This document shows positions 23,936 to 32,842 of a DNA stretch of 64,000 bases, piece after piece. Source of the stretch: RGIG1995 sp045587445 (GTDB taxonomy: Bacteria > Bacillota > Clostridia > Oscillospirales > CAG-272); contig JAZNCH010000069.1 of NCBI GenBank assembly GCA_045587445.1, forward strand, positions 1 through 64,000, read 5' to 3'. The position numbers and the translations under genes were made by a program. Position 1 is the stretch's first letter. Every line of letters starts with the position of its first letter. The notes beneath the pieces were generated by a model. That model ran no database searches. It saw only the letters and a list, made by a program, of their open reading frames with translations, and was not told the origin of the DNA.

Positions 23936-25120
23936 TTATTTATCAAGACCTTTTGCAATGTTTTTCGTTATATCGCTTTCATAGGTCATAAATGTCGAGA
24001 GAATGTAGTTTGATACGTACATACCCTTGGTGGTAAAATAGTAGTGTCCGTTTTTAAATTCCATAAAGCCATTGTCAATATACAGCTTTAATTCTTTTTC
24101 AAACATTTGGCTGAAATCCTTGTTAAAGCTGTATTTAAATTCGTTTACGTTAATTCCTTCCGTGAGTCTCAGCTTCAGCATAATATACTCGTCAACCCGT
24201 TCCTCTGGGGTAATAGCATAATCTTCTTCAAGTATGTTAATTCCTGCATCAACGTATTCAAGTGCGTCCATAAACATAGCGACACTTCTCTTATAAGAAA
24301 ATCTGCGGTCCCCAAAATACGAATGAGCTGCAGGGCCGAGTCCAAGGTATTCTTGACAGTTCCAATATTTCAGATTGTGTTTGCACTTAAATCCGTCTTT
24401 TGCAAAGTTGCTTATTTCGTATTGCCAATAGCCTCTGAATCTGAGGTAGTCCACAGCATATTTATACATTTCATATTCTGTGTCTTCGTCAGGTAATTCA
24501 AGCTTGTCTTTCTTTTCAAAAAAAGGAGTTCCCTCTTCTATTTTAAGACCGTAGAGTGAAATGTGTGTAGGTTCAAGATCGCATACTTGTTCAAGCGTAT
24601 ATCCCAAAGAACGTTGTGTCTGTCCGGGAATACCGTACATTATGTCAACGTTTATGTTTTCAAAACCCGCTTGTTTTGCTATATTATAGCTGTTTACAAA
24701 TTCATTAAATGAATGAATTCTTGAAAGGGAAGCGAGTTCCTCGTCAATCGCGCTCTGCATACCGAAGCTTAAACGGTTTACTCCTGCCTTATAATACTTT
24801 TTCAGCATTTTTTTGTTAACTGTGGCAGGGTTGGCTTCCATAGTAAATTCAACGTTCTCATCAACCTTGAAATTACGGTATATGCCGTCGATAATTTCAA
24901 GCATTCTTTTTACCGGAAGAACGGTAGGCGTGCCGCCGCCGATATATATGGAGTTGACGATATAATTTGAAGCCTTTTCCGAAAAATCTTCCATTTGAAG
25001 TAAAAGAGAATCTGTATATCTTACGTAGTCGTCAAATTTTGTTACGGAGTAAAAGTCGCAGTAATCGCATTTGTGTTCGCAAAAAGGAATGTGTATATAC
25101 AGTCCGAGTTTCTTTTCCAT
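23936..25120 (-). CDS. hemW: Radical SAM heme chaperone/coproporphyrinogen oxidase-like protein
   Basis: A 394-residue HemW-family radical SAM protein. The start is the ATG at 25120 (AGGAGG 7 bases before); 57 upstream in-frame codons belong to the lepA region. LGLYIHIPFCEHKCDYCDFY places the CxxxCxxC cluster motif near residue 17, with the extra Cys typical of HemW. SIYIGGGTPT and NVDIMYGIPGQT follow, and a winged C-terminal HemN domain (EERVDEYIMLKLRLTEG) completes it. HemW is now viewed as a heme chaperone or carrier rather than an oxidase. It is 25 bases downstream of lepA on the same strand, an arrangement common in Firmicutes. Confidence 0.92.
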   Translation of the reverse strand: MEKKLGLYIHIPFCEHKCDYCDFYSVTKFDDYVRYTDSLLLQMEDFSEKASNYIVNSIYIGGGTPTVLPVKRMLEIIDGIYRNFKVDENVEFTMEANPATVNKKMLKKYYKAGVNRLSFGMQSAIDEELASLSRIHSFNEFVNSYNIAKQAGFENINVDIMYGIPGQTQRSLGYTLEQVCDLEPTHISLYGLKIEEGTPFFEKKDKLELPDEDTEYEMYKYAVDYLRFRGYWQYEISNFAKDGFKCKHNLKYWNCQEYLGLGPAAHSYFGDRRFSYKRSVAMFMDALEYVDAGINILEEDYAITPEERVDEYIMLKLRLTEGINVNEFKYSFNKDFSQMFEKELKLYIDNGFMEFKNGHYYFTTKGMYVSNYILSTFMTYESDITKNIAKGLDK

Positions 25121-25145
25121 AGTATTTCCTCCTATATAGAACTTA

Positions 25146-26966
25146 TTATTCGTCATCGAGCTTGAGTACAGCCATAAATGCTTCGGGTGTAACTTCAACC
25201 GTACCAAGCGTACGCATTTTCTTTTTACCCTCTTTCTGCTTTTCAAGCAGTTTTTTCTTACGGGTAATATCACCGCCATAGCACTTTGCAAGAACGTCTT
25301 TACGCAGAGCTTTTACCGTTTCACGAGCAATAACTCTGCCGCCGATAGCTGCCTGAATCGGAACTTCAAACAACTGCCTCGGTATATTGTCTTTAAGCTT
25401 TTCGCATATCTTCCTTCCTCTTGCGTAAGCCTTTTCTTCGTGGACTATAAACGACAATGCGTCAACTACGTCGCCATTAAGCAATATATCGAGCTTAACG
25501 AGCTTACTCGGAACGTATTCTGCAATTTCATAGTCAAGCGATGCATAGCCTTTGCTTCGACTCTTCAAAGCATCAAAGAAGTCGTAAATAATCTCGTTCA
25601 ACGGCAGTCTATAGTGCAATTCTGCTCTTGTGGTATCAATGTAGGTCATATCTATAAATATGCCTCGTCTGTCTTGGCAAAGTTCCATAATACCGCCGAT
25701 ATATTCGGAGGGTGTAATTATACTTGCTTTAACCATAGGTTCGTAAGCGGTTTCAATCTCGTCTACCAAAGGATAATTTGCGGGGTTGTCAATCATAACC
25801 GTCAAGCCGTCTTTTTTGTCTATTTTATAAATAACGCTTGGTGCTGTCGTAATAAGGTCAATGTTAAATTCGCGTTCAATGCGTTCTTCGATAATCTCCA
25901 TATGGAGAAGTCCCAAAAAACCGCAACGGAAACCAAAGCCGAGTGCGGCTGAAGTTTCGGGCTCAAAAGTCAAAGCGGCATCGTTAAGGCGGAGCTTTTC
26001 AAGTGCGTCGCGCAAGTCGCCGTATTTTGCGCCGTCTGCCGGGTAAATGCCCGCATAAACCATTGGAACTGCCTTTTTAAATCCGGGAAGAGGTGTATCA
26101 ATTCCGTTTTCGGCACTTGTAACGGTATCGCCGACACGCGTATCGGATACGTTTTTGATACTTGCTGTAATGTAACCAACATCGCCTGCGGCAAGATAGT
26201 CGGATTTTGCAAGACCGAAAGCCGACATAGTACCTACGTCAACTACGGTAAACTTCGCCCCCGTACCCATCATATATATTTCGTCCCCGCTCTTTATCTG
26301 ACCGTCAAATACACGGATATATACAACAACACCCAAATATGAGTCATAGTATGAGTCAAAAATCAACGCTTTAAGAGGTTTATCGACGTCGCCTGTGGGG
26401 CAGGGAATATCGCTGACAATCTTATCAAGCACCTGGTCGATATTGAGACCACTTTTAGCTGATATAGCGGGGCAACCCTCGGCGGGTATACCGATAATGT
26501 CTTCAATTTCTTTTCTTACTCTGTCGGGGTCGGCAGCGGGTAAGTCTATTTTGTTTATAACCGGAACAATCTCAAGGTCGGCATCAACGGCGAGATATGC
26601 ATTTGCAAGTGTTTGTGCCTGAATTCCCTGAGTTGAGTCAACAACGAGCAAAGCGCCGTCGCAGGCGTTAAGGGAACGTGAAACCTCATAGTTAAAGTCA
26701 ACGTGTCCGGGTGTGTCGATAAGGTTTAAAATATACTCTTGTCCGTCTGGGGCGGTATAATCTAATTTTACCGCACGCGCCTTTATAGTTATGCCTCTTT
26801 CTTTTTCGAGGTCCATATTATCGAGCAACTGTTCTTCCATCTCACGTCTGGATACGGTTTGAGTGTGCTCCAATATTCTGTCGGCGAGGGTAGATTTACC
26901 GTGGTCGATGTGTGCCACGATTGAAAAGTTTCTTATTTTCTTTTGTCTGTCGTTAGTTATTGACAT
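25146..26966 (-). CDS. lepA: Translation elongation factor 4 (LepA)
   Basis: A 606-residue GTPase. G1 is AHIDHGKSTLAD at residue 18, G2/G3 lie around ERGITIKARAV and DTPGHVDF, and G4 is NKID. Elongation factor domains II and III, an EF-G-like domain V and the LepA-specific C-terminal domain (KKLLEKQKEGKKKMRTLGTVEVTPEAF) follow. Length is standard for the family. It acts on the ribosome during initiation/elongation under stress. The ATG has GGAG upstream. It is the first gene of a minus-strand pair with hemW. Confidence 0.96.
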   Translation of the reverse strand: MSITNDRQKKIRNFSIVAHIDHGKSTLADRILEHTQTVSRREMEEQLLDNMDLEKERGITIKARAVKLDYTAPDGQEYILNLIDTPGHVDFNYEVSRSLNACDGALLVVDSTQGIQAQTLANAYLAVDADLEIVPVINKIDLPAADPDRVRKEIEDIIGIPAEGCPAISAKSGLNIDQVLDKIVSDIPCPTGDVDKPLKALIFDSYYDSYLGVVVYIRVFDGQIKSGDEIYMMGTGAKFTVVDVGTMSAFGLAKSDYLAAGDVGYITASIKNVSDTRVGDTVTSAENGIDTPLPGFKKAVPMVYAGIYPADGAKYGDLRDALEKLRLNDAALTFEPETSAALGFGFRCGFLGLLHMEIIEERIEREFNIDLITTAPSVIYKIDKKDGLTVMIDNPANYPLVDEIETAYEPMVKASIITPSEYIGGIMELCQDRRGIFIDMTYIDTTRAELHYRLPLNEIIYDFFDALKSRSKGYASLDYEIAEYVPSKLVKLDILLNGDVVDALSFIVHEEKAYARGRKICEKLKDNIPRQLFEVPIQAAIGGRVIARETVKALRKDVLAKCYGGDITRKKKLLEKQKEGKKKMRTLGTVEVTPEAFMAVLKLDDE

Positions 26967-27061
26967 ACAGCAATCTCCATTATAATAATACTCATAATAT
27001 TATAACTAATAATTTGCTTTAAATCAAGTATATTTTTTTAATATATAGCAGCAAATAGATA

Positions 27062-27634
27062 AAAACATTATCTTTAAATAAAACATCACCTCTATGCACT
27101 TATTACAGCTTCGCACAAACCAAGGAAGATTCCAAAGGTGGAAAACCTTTGGTCGTTTCGTGAGGATGGGGTCAAGGGGAAGGAGCGAATCGAAACGCTC
27201 CTTCCCTTTGTGCCTTCTTTGCAATACTTTCTTGGCACCAAGAAAGTATGAGAAAAAAGAAAAAAGATAGGGTTCTTTTGGAACAATATCTCTATGATAA
27301 TTGTTTGATTCATCTAAACAAATGTATCTATAAAAATTACACTCTTTTAGATTTCTTTTCGTTACTTTCTTTCCGTAAAGAAAGTAACCAAAGAAGACGC
27401 AAAGGGGTAGGGCGGTAACACCGCAGGAGAAAACTGGTGCGTACAAGTCAATTAAGTTCTTTATTGAGTTTGAAGAACCAGAGATTCCCTCTCGCGTGGC
27501 GAGCGATTCTCCCCCTCCCTTTGAACCCTCCCTCTTAAAACGGCCAAAGAGGAGACCTCTTTGGAATTTTCCTTTAGTCTGTGCGGAGTTGTAATAAGTA
27601 CATAGGGATAATGATTTGTTTGAAGATAATGTTT
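27062..27634. mobile_element. MITE-like element with long inverted ends (copy A)
   Basis: A non-coding block of about 573 bp whose ends are imperfect inverted repeats of roughly 90 bp. The left end runs AAACATTATCTTTAAA ... CTATGCACTTATTACAGC ... AAGGAAGATTCCAAAGG. The right end is its complement (CCAAAGAGGAGACC ... GGAATTTTCCTTT ... GTAATAAGTACATAG ... AGATAATGTTT). Inside are hairpins: GGGAAGGAGCG/CGCTCCTTCCC, ATACTTTCTTGG/CCAAGAAAGTAT and GTTACTTTC/GAAAGTAAC. A second copy lies inverted at 46150-46710. The long minus-strand ORF here (27024-27446) follows the repeat and is not taken as a gene. Sequence from 26967 to the left end is A/T-rich and empty. Confidence 0.72.
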
Positions 27635-27660
27635 ATTTCATAAACACTATCAAAGTTATT

Positions 27661-27718
27661 GCCACCTTTGGAATTTTTCTTTAGTCTGTGTGAAGCTGTA
27701 ATAAGTGCATAGAGGGGA
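27661..27718. repeat. Solo end of the MITE-like element
   Basis: A third, partial copy, only the right terminal repeat: CACCTTTGGAATTTTTCTTT, then AGTCTGTGTGAAGCTG, then TAATAAGTGCATAGAGG. It lies 27 bases beyond copy A and just upstream of the Leu T-box promoter. It could be a truncated insertion or a duplicated end. Confidence 0.6.
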
Positions 27719-27745
27719 TTTTTTGGGGAAAAACATGAAAAGCTC

Positions 27746-27774
27746 TTGACAAATTTTTAGTGCGGTGCTATACT
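27746..27774 (+). promoter_or_regulatory. Promoter of the Leu T-box operon
   Basis: TTGACA (27746-27751), a 17-base spacer and TATACT (27769-27774). Confidence 0.85.
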
Positions 27775-27780
27775 AAGGCA

Positions 27781-28048
27781 TATTAAAAATGCAATGAAGG
27801 AATTATTCCCATTTATACTTCACTTCAGAGAGCTGTCGGTTGGTGTAAGACAGTGTGAAAGCATCTGGGGAGTCTCGTTCCTGAGCAGAACCGCAGAAAA
27901 TAATATGAGTAAGCGGTTACGGATTGTCCCGTTATCATGGCAGAAGGCTTGTTAGAGTCTTATTGAGTTGACCGTTTTTACGGTAAACAGGGTGGTACCG
28001 CGATAACTTCGTCCCTGAAGTCAAAATTGACTTCGGGTTTTTTTATTT
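27781..28048 (+). promoter_or_regulatory. T-box leader, predicted leucine specifier (CTC)
   Basis: The third T-box riboswitch. Stem I has AATGAAGGAA at its base, CAGAGAGCTGTCGGTTGGTG with the apical loop, and a specifier loop in which CTC (27874-27876) is followed by G and then TTCC, which pairs with GGAA on the 5' side. This is the same geometry as the ATC and GTA leaders. The GGTGGTACCGCG box is at 27991-28002 and the terminator (CCTGAAGTCAA / TTGACTTCGGG plus T-tract) at 28013-28048. It should induce the downstream LeuA-like, TIM-barrel/synthetase and amidohydrolase genes when tRNA-Leu is uncharged. Confidence 0.87.
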
Positions 28049-28094
28049 TATTATGCCGATAAAATAGTAAGGCACACAGAAAGGGTGTTTTGTA

Positions 28095-29477
28095 ATGAAA
28101 CAAATTAAAATTGCAGACAAGACGCTTTGCAGAAATGACAAAGCATTCAGCTTCAAAGAAAGACTTGAAATAGTAAGACAGCTCGAAAAGCTAAAGGTTG
28201 ACGTAATAGAGCTTCCCGAAATTGCAAATGTAAGAACTGACATTCTTCTTGTGCGTACGGCATCGTCTTTTGTAAAAAACAGTGTTATATCCGTTGCGGC
28301 GGGAAGTAACGCACAGTCGATAGATGATGCGGCGGCGGCTTTGAGTGTTGCAAAAAAAGGAAGAATACGTATAGAAGTACCCACATCGGCTGTCGGTATG
28401 GAATACTTTATGCACAAAAAGCCCGAAAAGATGAAAGAGTGGGTAAAGAACGCTGTAGAAAAGGCGGTATCCCTTTGCTCCGACGTTGAATTTTGTGCTT
28501 TTGATGCAACAAGAGCAGAACCCGAATTTCTAATTGAGCTTATAAAAATTGCAGTAAATGCAGGCGCAAAAACCGTTTCCGTATGCGACAGCGCGGCGGG
28601 AAAGATGCCTGACGACTTTGCAAAGTTTGGCAAAAAAATAGCCGAGGAAGCCGGTGTTGACGTTGGTGTTGACTGTTCAAACAAGAATGGGCTTGCATCA
28701 GCCGAGGCTATTATGGCTGTGAGAGAGGGCGTTTCAGTTGTTAAAACGTCAATAGGGGGAGACTGTGTTCCCTTTAAGGCTTTTGCGAGTATGATAAAGA
28801 ACTGCGGAGATAATTACGGTTTCACGGCAGGAATAAGCTATACCGAAATGCACCGCATATTAAGTCAGGTAGGTTGGATATGCTCCGAGAAAAAGGCGGA
28901 AAAGAATGTTTCTGTATCTTCTGTTGAAGAAAGCGGTATAAGACTTGATGCAAAAGACGATATAAATGCGGTAGCGGCTGCCGTAGCAAAGCTCGGATAT
29001 GACCTTTCCGACGAAGATAACAAACGTGTACACGAGGAAGTATGCCGCGTTGCAGAAAAGAGAAGCGTGGGTGCAAAAGAGCTTGATGCAATCGTAGCAA
29101 CGGTTGCTTTGCAGGTGCCCGATTCATACAGACTTGAAAATTACGTTATAAACAACGGAAATATAATCAGTGCAAGTGCACAGATAACCCTCAGCAGAGA
29201 GGGTAAAATGTTACAGGGAATTGCAATCGGAGACGGACCTATTGACGCGGCTTTCGTAGCTATTGAGCAAATTATCGGTCATCGCTATGAGCTTGACGAT
29301 TTCCAGATTCAGTCTATTACCGAGGGCAAGGAAGCCGTAGGCTCGGCACTTGTTAAGCTTCGTTTTGACGGTAAGCTTTATTCGGGCAACGGTATTTCCA
29401 CCGACATTATAGGTGCAAGTATCAGAGCGTATATAAGCGCGGTAAACAAGATTGTTTACGAGGAACACAGTATTTGA
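28095..29477 (+). CDS. 2-isopropylmalate synthase homologue lacking catalytic motifs
   Basis: A 460-residue protein with a DRE-TIM-type barrel (about 1-260), a linker (about 265-340) and a LeuA dimerisation/allosteric domain (about 340-460; GDGPIDAAFVAIEQIIG, then GISTDIIGASIRAYISA). The fold pattern is that of LeuA, but the catalytic signatures are changed. The usual TLRDGEQ reads TLCRNDK near residue 12, the metal-binding HCHND reads DCSNK near 195, and the GERxGN loop reads GGDCVPF near 222. The leucine-sensing domain looks intact. It may therefore be a sensor or a scaffold, or may do a different reaction. It is the first gene of the Leu T-box operon. The start ATG follows AAAGGGTG. Confidence 0.75.
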   Translation: MKQIKIADKTLCRNDKAFSFKERLEIVRQLEKLKVDVIELPEIANVRTDILLVRTASSFVKNSVISVAAGSNAQSIDDAAAALSVAKKGRIRIEVPTSAVGMEYFMHKKPEKMKEWVKNAVEKAVSLCSDVEFCAFDATRAEPEFLIELIKIAVNAGAKTVSVCDSAAGKMPDDFAKFGKKIAEEAGVDVGVDCSNKNGLASAEAIMAVREGVSVVKTSIGGDCVPFKAFASMIKNCGDNYGFTAGISYTEMHRILSQVGWICSEKKAEKNVSVSSVEESGIRLDAKDDINAVAAAVAKLGYDLSDEDNKRVHEEVCRVAEKRSVGAKELDAIVATVALQVPDSYRLENYVINNGNIISASAQITLSREGKMLQGIAIGDGPIDAAFVAIEQIIGHRYELDDFQIQSITEGKEAVGSALVKLRFDGKLYSGNGISTDIIGASIRAYISAVNKIVYEEHSI

Positions 29478-29495
29478 TGAAAGGGTAACGTAAAA

Positions 29496-31994
29496 ATGAA
29501 GCTTTCGTTTTCAACAAAGGGTTGGCACAACAGAACCTTTAATGATTTTTGTGAAATAGCCGAATCTCTGAAATTCAAGGGGATCGAGCTTCACAATATA
29601 AATAACCGTCTTTTTACCGACAGAGACGGAGCTTTTCACGATTATTCTGCGGCATCGACATTGCGCAGTCTCTATGACAAAAAGCTTTCTATACCTTGCA
29701 TTGATATAGTAAGTGATATTTCGGTTGAATCCGAAGTCGAAGAAGCAAGAAAAGAAATTGCAAGATGCTTTGAAATAGCACAGTTTTTGCATATTCCATA
29801 TATCCGTTTGAAATCGCGTACGGAAAATGCTGACGGAATTAGCGTTGCCGAGAACTTTTTAAAAGAAGTCTTACCTGAGGCAGAGGAACGCGGCATTGTA
29901 CTTTTGCTTGAAACTTCGGGTCTCTTCCGCAATACTGCCGTTTTGCGTACGACTCTTGAAGGGTTCGCTTCCGACAGTCTTGGTGCATTGTGGAATTTGT
30001 CTGAGGCATATACCGAAGAAAAGAATGCCGAAATTATAATAAAGAATCTCGGAGCATACATCAAACACGTACATTATAACGATATAACTTTTGAAAACGG
30101 CGACAAAGAATACTGTCTTGCCGGAGAGGGCGAACTGCCTATAAAAGATATTATGAACGCTTTGAGAAGCGTTAACTACGACGGCTTTATATCGCTCGTA
30201 TGGGACCCTACGTGGTGCGAAGAGATAGACGATATGGAAATTATCTTTGCACAGTTCAGCCACTATATGAAGCAGTTTTCCGATACCTCAAAAGGAGACA
30301 AGAATTTTTACTACAACAGAGTGCATACAGGCCGTTTTAGTTGGAAAAAGGACGACCTTATCGACCTTACGTTTTCACAAGTTCTTGACAGACTTGTTGA
30401 AGATTTCCCCGACCAGTACGCTTTCAAATATACCACGCTTGACTATACGAGAACGTACAGCGAATTCAGAGATGACGTTGACACATTTGCGAGAGCACTT
30501 ATTTCCCTCGGTGTTAAAGCGGGCGACAAGGTTGCTGCTTGGGCCTCCAACGTGCCTCAATGGTTTATTGCGTTTTGGGCAACCGTAAAAATAGGTGCAG
30601 TGCTTGTTACCGTAAATACCGCATACAAGATTCACGAGGCTGAATATTTGCTTCGTCAGTCAGATACACATACGCTTATTATGACAGAGGGCTCAAAGGA
30701 TTCGAGCTACGGACAGATAGTAGCAGAGCTTTGTCCCGAGCTTGAAACGACAAAGGCAGGTAAACCGCTTCACAGCAAGAAGCTTCCTTTCTTGCGTAAC
30801 GTTATTACTGTCGGGTTTACACAAAGGGGCTGTATGACGTGGAATGATGCTTTAAAGAGAGCAGACGAAGTTCCCGTTGAAGAAGTTTACAGAATGGCGG
30901 CGCAGGTAGACAAAGACGACGTATGCAATATGCAGTATACTTCGGGAACAACGGGTTTCCCCAAGGGTGTTATGCTTACACATTATAACGTTGTAAACAA
31001 TGGTAAGTATATCGGCGACCACATGGATTTGTCGACAGCCGACAGAATGATGATTCAGGTGCCTATGTTCCATTGCTTCGGCATGGTGCTTTCTATGACG
31101 GCGTCTATGACTCACGGAACGACAATGTATCCGTTGCCATATTTCTCACCTAAACCCGCGTTGGCGTGTGTTCACAACGAGCATATAACCGCATTTAACG
31201 GAGTTCCTACAATGTTTATCGCTATGATGGAGCATCCCGACTTTGAAAAGACCGATTTTTCATATATGAGAATAGGTATTATGGCGGGTTCAAACTGCCC
31301 TGCGGACCTTATGAAAAAGGCTACGGAAATTATGAATATGAAAGAAATTGTATCTGTTTACGGACAGACAGAGGCATCGCCCGGCTGTACTATGAGCAGT
31401 TATTACGACTCTCTTGAAGTAAGAACGGAAACTGTAGGCTCTGCATTTGCTAACGTTGAATGTAAGATAATTAACCCCGATACAGGCGAAGAGTGTGCTG
31501 ACGGAGAAAACGGCGAGTTCGTCGCAAGGGGATATAATGTTATGAAGGGTTACTACAAGATGCCGGGAGCGACAGCGTCGGCTATTGATGCTGATGGTTG
31601 GTTGCATACGGGCGACCTTGCGTGCCGCACCCCCGATGGTAACTACAGAATAACGGGTAGACTGAAAGATATGATAATCCGTGGCGGTGAAAATATTTAC
31701 CCCAAGGAAATTGAGGAATTTATCTACACCTGTCCTAAAGTAAGCGACGTTCAGGTTATCGGTGTTCCCGACGAGAAATACGGCGAGGAAATTATGGCTT
31801 GTATTATACTCAAAGAGGGAGAAACAATGACCGAGGACGAGATGAAGAAATATATCGCCGACCATATGGCAAGACATAAGGTGCCGAGATATATTGATTT
31901 CGTTGATTCGTTCCCCATGAACGCGGCAGGAAAGATACAGAAATACAAGATGCGTGAAAACGCTGTTGAAAAGTTGGGGCTTAAGAAAGAGTAA
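29496..31994 (+). CDS. Sugar isomerase-like TIM barrel fused to acyl-CoA synthetase
   Basis: An 832-residue two-part enzyme. Residues 1-265 are a xylose-isomerase-like/AP-endonuclease-2 barrel (KFKGIELHNINNRLF, LLLETSGLF, IKHVHYNDIT, YDGFISLVWDP with metal-ligand Glu/His/Asp positions). Residues 290-832 are an AMP-forming acyl-CoA synthetase: QYTSGTTGFPKG, YGQTEASPG, a GRLKDMIIRGGENIYP hinge and AGKIQKYKM with the catalytic Lys. It lies 18 bases after the LeuA-like gene in the Leu T-box operon, so isovalerate is the favoured substrate (inference). The barrel's substrate is unknown. The synthetase belongs to a different subfamily (FadD/MenE-like motifs) from the Ile and Val paralogues. Confidence 0.85.
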   Translation: MKLSFSTKGWHNRTFNDFCEIAESLKFKGIELHNINNRLFTDRDGAFHDYSAASTLRSLYDKKLSIPCIDIVSDISVESEVEEARKEIARCFEIAQFLHIPYIRLKSRTENADGISVAENFLKEVLPEAEERGIVLLLETSGLFRNTAVLRTTLEGFASDSLGALWNLSEAYTEEKNAEIIIKNLGAYIKHVHYNDITFENGDKEYCLAGEGELPIKDIMNALRSVNYDGFISLVWDPTWCEEIDDMEIIFAQFSHYMKQFSDTSKGDKNFYYNRVHTGRFSWKKDDLIDLTFSQVLDRLVEDFPDQYAFKYTTLDYTRTYSEFRDDVDTFARALISLGVKAGDKVAAWASNVPQWFIAFWATVKIGAVLVTVNTAYKIHEAEYLLRQSDTHTLIMTEGSKDSSYGQIVAELCPELETTKAGKPLHSKKLPFLRNVITVGFTQRGCMTWNDALKRADEVPVEEVYRMAAQVDKDDVCNMQYTSGTTGFPKGVMLTHYNVVNNGKYIGDHMDLSTADRMMIQVPMFHCFGMVLSMTASMTHGTTMYPLPYFSPKPALACVHNEHITAFNGVPTMFIAMMEHPDFEKTDFSYMRIGIMAGSNCPADLMKKATEIMNMKEIVSVYGQTEASPGCTMSSYYDSLEVRTETVGSAFANVECKIINPDTGEECADGENGEFVARGYNVMKGYYKMPGATASAIDADGWLHTGDLACRTPDGNYRITGRLKDMIIRGGENIYPKEIEEFIYTCPKVSDVQVIGVPDEKYGEEIMACIILKEGETMTEDEMKKYIADHMARHKVPRYIDFVDSFPMNAAGKIQKYKMRENAVEKLGLKKE

Positions 31995-31999
31995 GGAAT

Positions 32000-32812
32000 A
32001 TGCTTGATAACAAATATTACGTAATAGACGCACATTGCCATATATATCCCGAGAAAATAGCGGCGAGGGCGGTAGCGGGAACCGACGGTTTCTACGGAGA
32101 ACATTCTTTTGGAGACGGAACGGTAAGCGGTTTGCTCGAAGTGGGGGACAAAGCCGGTATAGACCACTATATTGTGCAGTCGGTGGCGACAACACCCCAT
32201 CAAGTGAAGAGTATTAACGAGTTTATTGCAGAAAGCGTGAAAAACGGAAACGGTAGATTTACAGGACTCGGTACCCTTCACCCTGATACCGAAGACCTTG
32301 ACGGAGACATTAAACACCTTATGGAAATGGGGCTTAAAGGAGTAAAGCTGCACCCCGATATACAGCGTTTTAAAATAGACGATTACAGATGCCTTAAGAT
32401 ATATGAAAAATGCGAAGAATTTGGGTTGCCTATATTGATGCATACGGGCGACCACAGATACGATTTTTCAAATCCTAACAGACTTTTTCCGGTTATGGAG
32501 ATATATACGGGATTAACCGTTATCGGTGCTCACCTTGGCGGTTGGTCTATTTGGGAAGAGGCGGCGAAAAAGCTGTCTGGATTACCTAATCTGTATGTCG
32601 ATTGCTCGTCAAGCCTATATGCTATGAGCAGTGAAACAGCCAAAAGGATAATCTATACTTACGGCGTTGATAAAGTTCTTTTTGGAACGGATTATCCTAT
32701 GTGGGACCCTAAAGCAGAGCTTGAAAGATTCTTTAATATAGGATTGACCGAAGAGGAAAACAGAAAGATCTTGTCGGGAAACGCCGAAAAACTATTTGGT
32801 ATTAAGAGATAA
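32000..32812 (+). CDS. Amidohydrolase-family metal-dependent hydrolase
   Basis: A 270-residue barrel of the amidohydrolase_2 type. The metal-ligand pattern is visible: DAHCHIYP (HxH) at residues 11-18, VKLHPD near 115, LMHTGDH near 150, VIGAHLGGW near 175 and FGTDYPMW near 233, giving the final Asp. Related enzymes hydrolyse or decarboxylate small carboxylates and lactones. It starts 5 bases after the preceding stop and is the last gene of the Leu T-box operon; a terminator follows at 32816. Its substrate in a leucine-related pathway is unknown. Confidence 0.82.
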   Translation: MLDNKYYVIDAHCHIYPEKIAARAVAGTDGFYGEHSFGDGTVSGLLEVGDKAGIDHYIVQSVATTPHQVKSINEFIAESVKNGNGRFTGLGTLHPDTEDLDGDIKHLMEMGLKGVKLHPDIQRFKIDDYRCLKIYEKCEEFGLPILMHTGDHRYDFSNPNRLFPVMEIYTGLTVIGAHLGGWSIWEEAAKKLSGLPNLYVDCSSSLYAMSSETAKRIIYTYGVDKVLFGTDYPMWDPKAELERFFNIGLTEEENRKILSGNAEKLFGIKR

Positions 32813-32815
32813 TAT

Positions 32816-32842
32816 AAAAAAGCACCGTTTGGTGCTTTTTTT
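32816..32842. terminator. Bidirectional terminator at operon junction
   Basis: AAAAAAGCACC / GGTGCTTTTTT with a 4-base loop. It ends the Leu operon on the plus strand and the regulator gene on the minus strand. Confidence 0.88.

Noticed and set aside
27024..27446. 140-codon minus-strand ORF
   Set aside because: It lies inside MITE-like copy A, runs through its hairpins and resembles frames in copy B only because the DNA is repeated. No ribosome binding site.
31290..32455. Long minus-strand ORFs opposite the synthetase and amidohydrolase genes
   Set aside because: Antisense shadows of two clearly identified enzymes; the predicted products lack any recognisable family.
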